This document shows, one piece after another, positions 60,259 through 64,000 of a stretch of DNA of 64,000 bases (the first letter of the stretch is position 1; each line of letters opens with the position of its first letter). The DNA is taken from positions 3,651,501 to 3,715,500 of the forward strand of contig NZ_CP087176.1 of the NCBI RefSeq assembly GCF_024748695.1, written 5' to 3'. The notes beneath the pieces were generated by a model, which saw nothing but the letters and a program-made list of their open reading frames with translations, made no database searches and was not told the origin of the DNA. Position numbers and translations under genes: made by a program. This DNA comes from Pseudomonas sp. B21-040. GTDB taxonomy: Bacteria; Pseudomonadota; Gammaproteobacteria; Pseudomonadales; Pseudomonadaceae.

Positions 60259-60969
60259 ATGAAACGTGTGCTTGTCAGTGCATTCACAATGACTGCTCTT
60301 TTATCTGGCTGCTCGATCCCCACGGCGCCAACTTCCGTCTCTTACCTGGACGGTCTCTTGCCTGAGCCCGTGGGTCGCAGCAACGCCACGCAAGTAAACA
60401 ATGGCCATAACGTTGCGCTCGGCGTTGTCTACAGCCGAAACACCCAGGCCAACCGCTCCTACCTTCAAGACTATCAGGCCAACGCCGGCACCGGTTTCGG
60501 CCAGAGCCTGCTGGTTCAACCGATTCACGACGCCTACGTCAGCACCTCCCAACCCGACCTGGCTGTGGATTGGGTCAAGGCATCCTTGGGGCGGCAGTTT
60601 GGCTCGGTCACGGTGTACCCGGACATGCAAAGCCTGAGGGCGGCGAAACCGGATGTGATCGCCATTGTCGACAGCCGCAGTCAATTGATTACCTCGCGCA
60701 GTTCGGATATAGCGGCTGATGTCAGTGCCGATTTCTATGATGCGAACTTCAACTACATTGGCACGGCACAAGGGCATGATGCTAAAGCACTGACTCCGGT
60801 CTGGGCCGACTTTAAACGCACTGAAGAGATAGTCGCGGACATTAACGAGCAACAGAATGTTCAAGTTAGGGCATTGCAGAAATTTGACCAGTCGCTCAGT
60901 AATTTATTGACCAGGCCGACAGATAAAGTATCCATGCTAGATAACACTTCTAGCCAAAAATTATATTAA
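60259..60969 (+). CDS. Lipoprotein of unknown function
   Basis: 236 residues. The signal peptide ends in the lipobox LSGC (TMTALLSGCSIP). The mature part is mixed alpha/beta (PDVIAIVDSRSQLI, VSADFYDANFNYIGTAQGHD), with a helical C-terminal end. GGAG lies seven bases before the ATG. I do not recognise the family; the beta segment has a faint likeness to outer-membrane-associated lipoproteins. The 229 bases upstream include an AT-rich stretch that may carry the promoter. Confidence 0.8.
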   Translation: MKRVLVSAFTMTALLSGCSIPTAPTSVSYLDGLLPEPVGRSNATQVNNGHNVALGVVYSRNTQANRSYLQDYQANAGTGFGQSLLVQPIHDAYVSTSQPDLAVDWVKASLGRQFGSVTVYPDMQSLRAAKPDVIAIVDSRSQLITSRSSDIAADVSADFYDANFNYIGTAQGHDAKALTPVWADFKRTEEIVADINEQQNVQVRALQKFDQSLSNLLTRPTDKVSMLDNTSSQKLY

Positions 60970-60983
60970 GGCTAGTGGCCTTG

Positions 60984-61046
60984 TCGCGGGCAAGCCCGCT
61001 CCCACATTGGAATGCATTGTAATTGTGGGAGCGGGCTTGCCCGCGA
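60984..61046. repeat. Dispersed palindrome, type D
   Basis: TCGCGGGCAAGCCCGCTCCC and the perfect inverse GGGAGCGGGCTTGCCCGCGA around about 20 bases. Second copy of the element at 13081-13142. Confidence 0.88.
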
Positions 61047-61081
61047 TTAGGCCTGAACTGACACCTTGTAACCATCAGGCA

Positions 61082-61110
61082 AAAAAAACCCGCATGTCTC
61101 CATGCGGGCT
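61082..61110 (-). terminator. Rho-independent terminator of gdhB (works both ways)
   Basis: CCCGCATG/CATGCGGG stem (61088-61095, 61100-61107) with a TCTC loop. On the minus strand a run of T follows, 20 bases after the gdhB stop; on the plus strand CTTTTT follows. Confidence 0.88.
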
Positions 61111-61128
61111 TTTTCATTCAGCGCCTGA

Positions 61129-64000
61129 TCAGGCCGCCGGTTCCAGCTCTTCGCTAGCAACCGCAGTGGTAGTCACCACCGCTTGCCCGCTCAACGCCAG
61201 GTCCAGCAACTCACGGTTGGCCACCGCATACATGGCGTAGTCCGTGCCGCTGGCGGCACGAATTTCAACCAGCATGGCGCGCCAGCGTTCGATCATGCCT
61301 TCGTGCGCTTCCATCCACAGCGCCAGGCGTGTTTCCACGTCCTGAGTGCCGTCGCCCTGTTGCAGGACGGAGATGGTGATCGCACGTTGCTGCCAGTCGA
61401 CGTCGTCGCGGAACGCTTCACGGGCCAGGGCTTGCCAGTTGTTTTCAACCGGCAGAGCGCTGATCTGTTGCAGGTACCAGGTGATGTCCAGCGCGCTGCC
61501 GACGGCGAAGTAAGCCTTCGCCACGTCTGCTGCGTTCTGACCGGTCACATCCGACGCTTCGATGATCGGCAACAGGGTGTACAGGTGAGTGGTGCCTGCA
61601 ACCATGCGCGCCAACAACTCCGGAACGCCAGCGGCGACGTACGCCTGATAGCGGGTCTGCCAGCCTTCGCGGGTCGGGCCTTCCAGCAGTTCGTCGAGCT
61701 TGAGGCCCAGCGCTGCGAGATGTGGACCGAAGTGCGCGACGTCACGAGCGGCATTCTGCTCGTTGCGACGGCTGCGCAGGAACCAGCGCGTGGCGCGACG
61801 GCCCAGACGCATCAGCTCGTCCATCAGCTCCAGTTGAACGTCGGCCGACACCTGGTAGTCCAGGGCTTCGATCTGACGGAACCAGTGCGGGAGGTGGAAA
61901 ATGTCACGCACGATCACGTAGGCGCCGGCCACGTTCGCCGGGCTCATGCCGGTCGACTCTTTGAGTCGTTGAACGAAGGTGATGCCCATGTGGTTGACCA
62001 GGTCGTTGGCGATCTGGGTGCTGACGATTTCGCGCTTCAGACGGTGACGGCGCATGGCTTCGGAGAACTTGCTCACCAGCGTCGGCGGGAAAGCGGTTTC
62101 CATGTCGCGGGTCAGGTAGTCGTCATCCGGCACCAGGGAGCCCAGCAGCTGCTCCTTGAGGTCGATCTTGCTGTACGAAATCAGCACCGACAGCTCGGCA
62201 CGGGTCAGGCCATGGCCTGCCGCAACGCGCTCGTTGATGGCCTCTTCAGTCGGCAGGAACTCGATGGCGCGATCCAGCTTGCCGCGACCTTCCAGATCGT
62301 TCATCAGACGTTTGTATTCAGCGATCCGCGGCAAGGCACGACGCGCCGCCAGGGACAGGGCCTGAGTCTGCTTGTAGTTGTTGCCCAACACCAGGCCACC
62401 GACTTCGTCGGTCATGCTCGCCAGCAACAGGTTACGTTGCTTGTCGGTCATGTCGCCGGCTTGAACCACTTCGTTCAGCAGGATCTTGATGTTCACTTCG
62501 TGGTCGGAGCAATCCACGCCACCGGCGTTGTCGATGAAGTCGGTGTTGGAACCGCCGCCATTGAGGCCGAACTCGACACGACCCAGTTGGGTCATGCCCA
62601 GGTTACCGCCCTCGCCCACAACTTTGCAGCGCAGTTCGTTGCCGTTCACGCGCAGTGCATCGTTGGCCTTGTCGCCGACATCGGCGTGGCTTTCGCTGCT
62701 GGCCTTGACGTACGTACCGATGCCGCCGTTCCACAACAGGTCTACCGGGGCCTTGAGCAAGGCATTGAGCAGTTCGGTCGGGGTCAACTTGTCGGCCTGA
62801 ATGTCGAAACGCTCTTGCATCTGCGGGGAGATCGCGATGCTCTTCGCGCTACGGGAGAAGATCCCGCCGCCTTCGGACATGATGCTGGTGTCGTAATCCG
62901 ACCAGGCCGAACGCGGCAGGTCGAACAGGCGCTGACGCTCGGCGAAGCTGCTGGCAGGCTCCGGGTTCGGGTCGATGAAGATGTGCAAGTGGTTGAATGC
63001 GGCCACCAGTTGCAGGGTCTCGGACATCAACAGGCCGTTACCGAATACGTCACCGGCCATGTCGCCGACACCGACCACGGTGATGCTGTCTTTCTGAACA
63101 TTGATGCCGCGTTCGCGGAAGTGACGTTGCACGCCAACCCACGCGCCCTTGGCGGTGATGCCCATTTTCTTGTGGTCGTAACCGGCCGAGCCGCCCGAGG
63201 CGAATGCATCGCCGAGCCAGAAGCCGTAGTCGATGGCAATACCGTTGGCGATGTCGGAGAAGGTCGCAGTGCCCTTGTCCGCAGCGACTACCAGGTACGG
63301 GTCATCGTCGTCATGACGCACGACGTTGGCCGGCGGAACCAGCGCGCCGTCCTTCAAGTTGTCGGTGATGTCCAACAGACCCGAAATGAAGATGCGGTAG
63401 CAGGCGATACCCTCGGCCGCGATCTCGTCACGGCTGCCGCCCAGTGGCAGGCGACGCGGCAGGAAGCCGCCCTTCGCGCCGACCGGCACGATGACCGAGT
63501 TCTTCACTTGCTGGGCTTTTACCAGGCCCAGGACTTCGGTGCGGAAGTCTTCTTCACGGTCAGACCAGCGCAGACCACCACGAGCGACGTTGCCGAAGCG
63601 CAGGTGCACGCCTTCGACGCGAGGCGAGTAAACGAAGATTTCGAACTTCGGTACTGGCTTTGGCAGCTCTGGAATCTGGTGCGGATTGAACTTGAAGCTG
63701 AAGTACGACTTGTTATGGCCGTTGGCGTCAGTCTGGTAGAAGTTGGTGCGCAGAGTGGCTTTGACCAGGTCCAGGTAACGACGCAGGATGCGGTCTTCGT
63801 TCAGCACCTGGACGTCGTCCAGTGCGCTCAGAATCGCGTGTTCCAGACGTTGTTGCTTGTCTTCCAGATCATCACCGGACAGCTTGCGTGCCAGGTAGAA
63901 ACGGGTTTTGAACAACCGGGTCAACTCGCGAGCGATGTCGGTGTGGTTGTTCAGGGTGCTGGCGATGTAGCCCAGGTCGAAGCCCAGACGGATCTGCTTC
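61129..64000 (-). CDS. gdhB: NAD-specific glutamate dehydrogenase, C-terminal part
   Basis: The last 956 residues of a large (about 1,600-residue) NAD-GDH that oxidises glutamate to 2-oxoglutarate and ammonium; the start lies beyond base 64000. The frame is open to the window edge (the codons before the TTG at 63924 continue in frame). The catalytic part is present: RWSDREEDFRTEVLGLVKAQ, the Lys of VPVGAKGGFLPRR, and the NAD-binding VGVGDMAGDVFGNG. The C-terminal half is the long helical domain of this family. The stop is followed by a good terminator. It is monocistronic at this end. Confidence 0.95.
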   Translation of the reverse strand, partial: KQIRLGFDLGYIASTLNNHTDIARELTRLFKTRFYLARKLSGDDLEDKQQRLEHAILSALDDVQVLNEDRILRRYLDLVKATLRTNFYQTDANGHNKSYFSFKFNPHQIPELPKPVPKFEIFVYSPRVEGVHLRFGNVARGGLRWSDREEDFRTEVLGLVKAQQVKNSVIVPVGAKGGFLPRRLPLGGSRDEIAAEGIACYRIFISGLLDITDNLKDGALVPPANVVRHDDDDPYLVVAADKGTATFSDIANGIAIDYGFWLGDAFASGGSAGYDHKKMGITAKGAWVGVQRHFRERGINVQKDSITVVGVGDMAGDVFGNGLLMSETLQLVAAFNHLHIFIDPNPEPASSFAERQRLFDLPRSAWSDYDTSIMSEGGGIFSRSAKSIAISPQMQERFDIQADKLTPTELLNALLKAPVDLLWNGGIGTYVKASSESHADVGDKANDALRVNGNELRCKVVGEGGNLGMTQLGRVEFGLNGGGSNTDFIDNAGGVDCSDHEVNIKILLNEVVQAGDMTDKQRNLLLASMTDEVGGLVLGNNYKQTQALSLAARRALPRIAEYKRLMNDLEGRGKLDRAIEFLPTEEAINERVAAGHGLTRAELSVLISYSKIDLKEQLLGSLVPDDDYLTRDMETAFPPTLVSKFSEAMRRHRLKREIVSTQIANDLVNHMGITFVQRLKESTGMSPANVAGAYVIVRDIFHLPHWFRQIEALDYQVSADVQLELMDELMRLGRRATRWFLRSRRNEQNAARDVAHFGPHLAALGLKLDELLEGPTREGWQTRYQAYVAAGVPELLARMVAGTTHLYTLLPIIEASDVTGQNAADVAKAYFAVGSALDITWYLQQISALPVENNWQALAREAFRDDVDWQQRAITISVLQQGDGTQDVETRLALWMEAHEGMIERWRAMLVEIRAASGTDYAMYAVANRELLDLALSGQAVVTTTAVASEELEPAA

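Overview
The window is a chromosomal segment of a Pseudomonas, most likely of the P. fluorescens group. Evidence is the high G+C, the Pseudomonas-type dispersed palindromes in almost every intergenic gap, and family content typical of the genus: a GlgE-pathway operon with a TreS-maltokinase fusion, MuxABC-OpmB, a MucR-like MHYT-GGDEF-EAL protein, the large NAD-dependent glutamate dehydrogenase, and relatives of the P. aeruginosa PA4129-PA4134 cyanide-response cluster. No rRNA, tRNA, CRISPR array, transposase or prophage gene was seen. The first gene (autotransporter) and the last (glutamate dehydrogenase) run off the window.

Layout. 1-2.7 kb: the end of an autotransporter and a second, almost passenger-free barrel. 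2.8-10.6 kb (minus): glgE-treS/pep2-glgB, making alpha-glucan through maltose-1-phosphate and linking it to trehalose. 10.8-14.6 kb: two small proteins, then ccoG and a MocR-type regulator resembling MpaR. 14.7-17.8 kb (minus): an SDR oxidoreductase and the MucR-like c-di-GMP enzyme. 18.2-27.2 kb (minus): muxA-muxB-muxC-opmB. 27.4-28.7 kb: tpx and a YCII/DGPF protein. 29.3-39.2 kb (plus): one long probable operon with an outer-membrane channel-like protein, MoxR ATPase, DUF58, DUF4381, two VWA proteins, BatD, a secreted HAD phosphatase and a secreted sulfatase. 39.4-47.2 kb (plus): a membrane spermidine-synthase-like fusion, a J-like membrane protein, a DUF3829 protein and an eight-haem cytochrome c with TPRs. 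47.3-49.2 kb (minus): a membrane protein and a lipoprotein. 49.4-53.6 kb: DUF934 and nirA-type reductase genes divergent from an orphan ccoN and a 73-residue membrane protein. 53.8-61 kb: metabolic and regulatory single genes. 61.1 kb to the end: gdhB.

The strongest regulatory signal is a 41-bp element, TCTGATnCG-N16-CTGArTCTGT, found with identical spacing before ccoG, before ccoN and, on the opposite strand, before nirA. This joins two loci 38 kb apart that are homologous to parts of one P. aeruginosa cluster, and it suggests control by the MocR-type regulator encoded beside ccoG. The other locus worth study is the MoxR/VWA/BatD operon ending in a secreted phosphatase and sulfatase, followed by the multihaem cytochrome group.

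At least four families of dispersed palindromes occupy the gaps (called types A to D here). One type A copy lies between the predicted nirA promoter and its gene. Another is a compound structure with extra copies of one arm.
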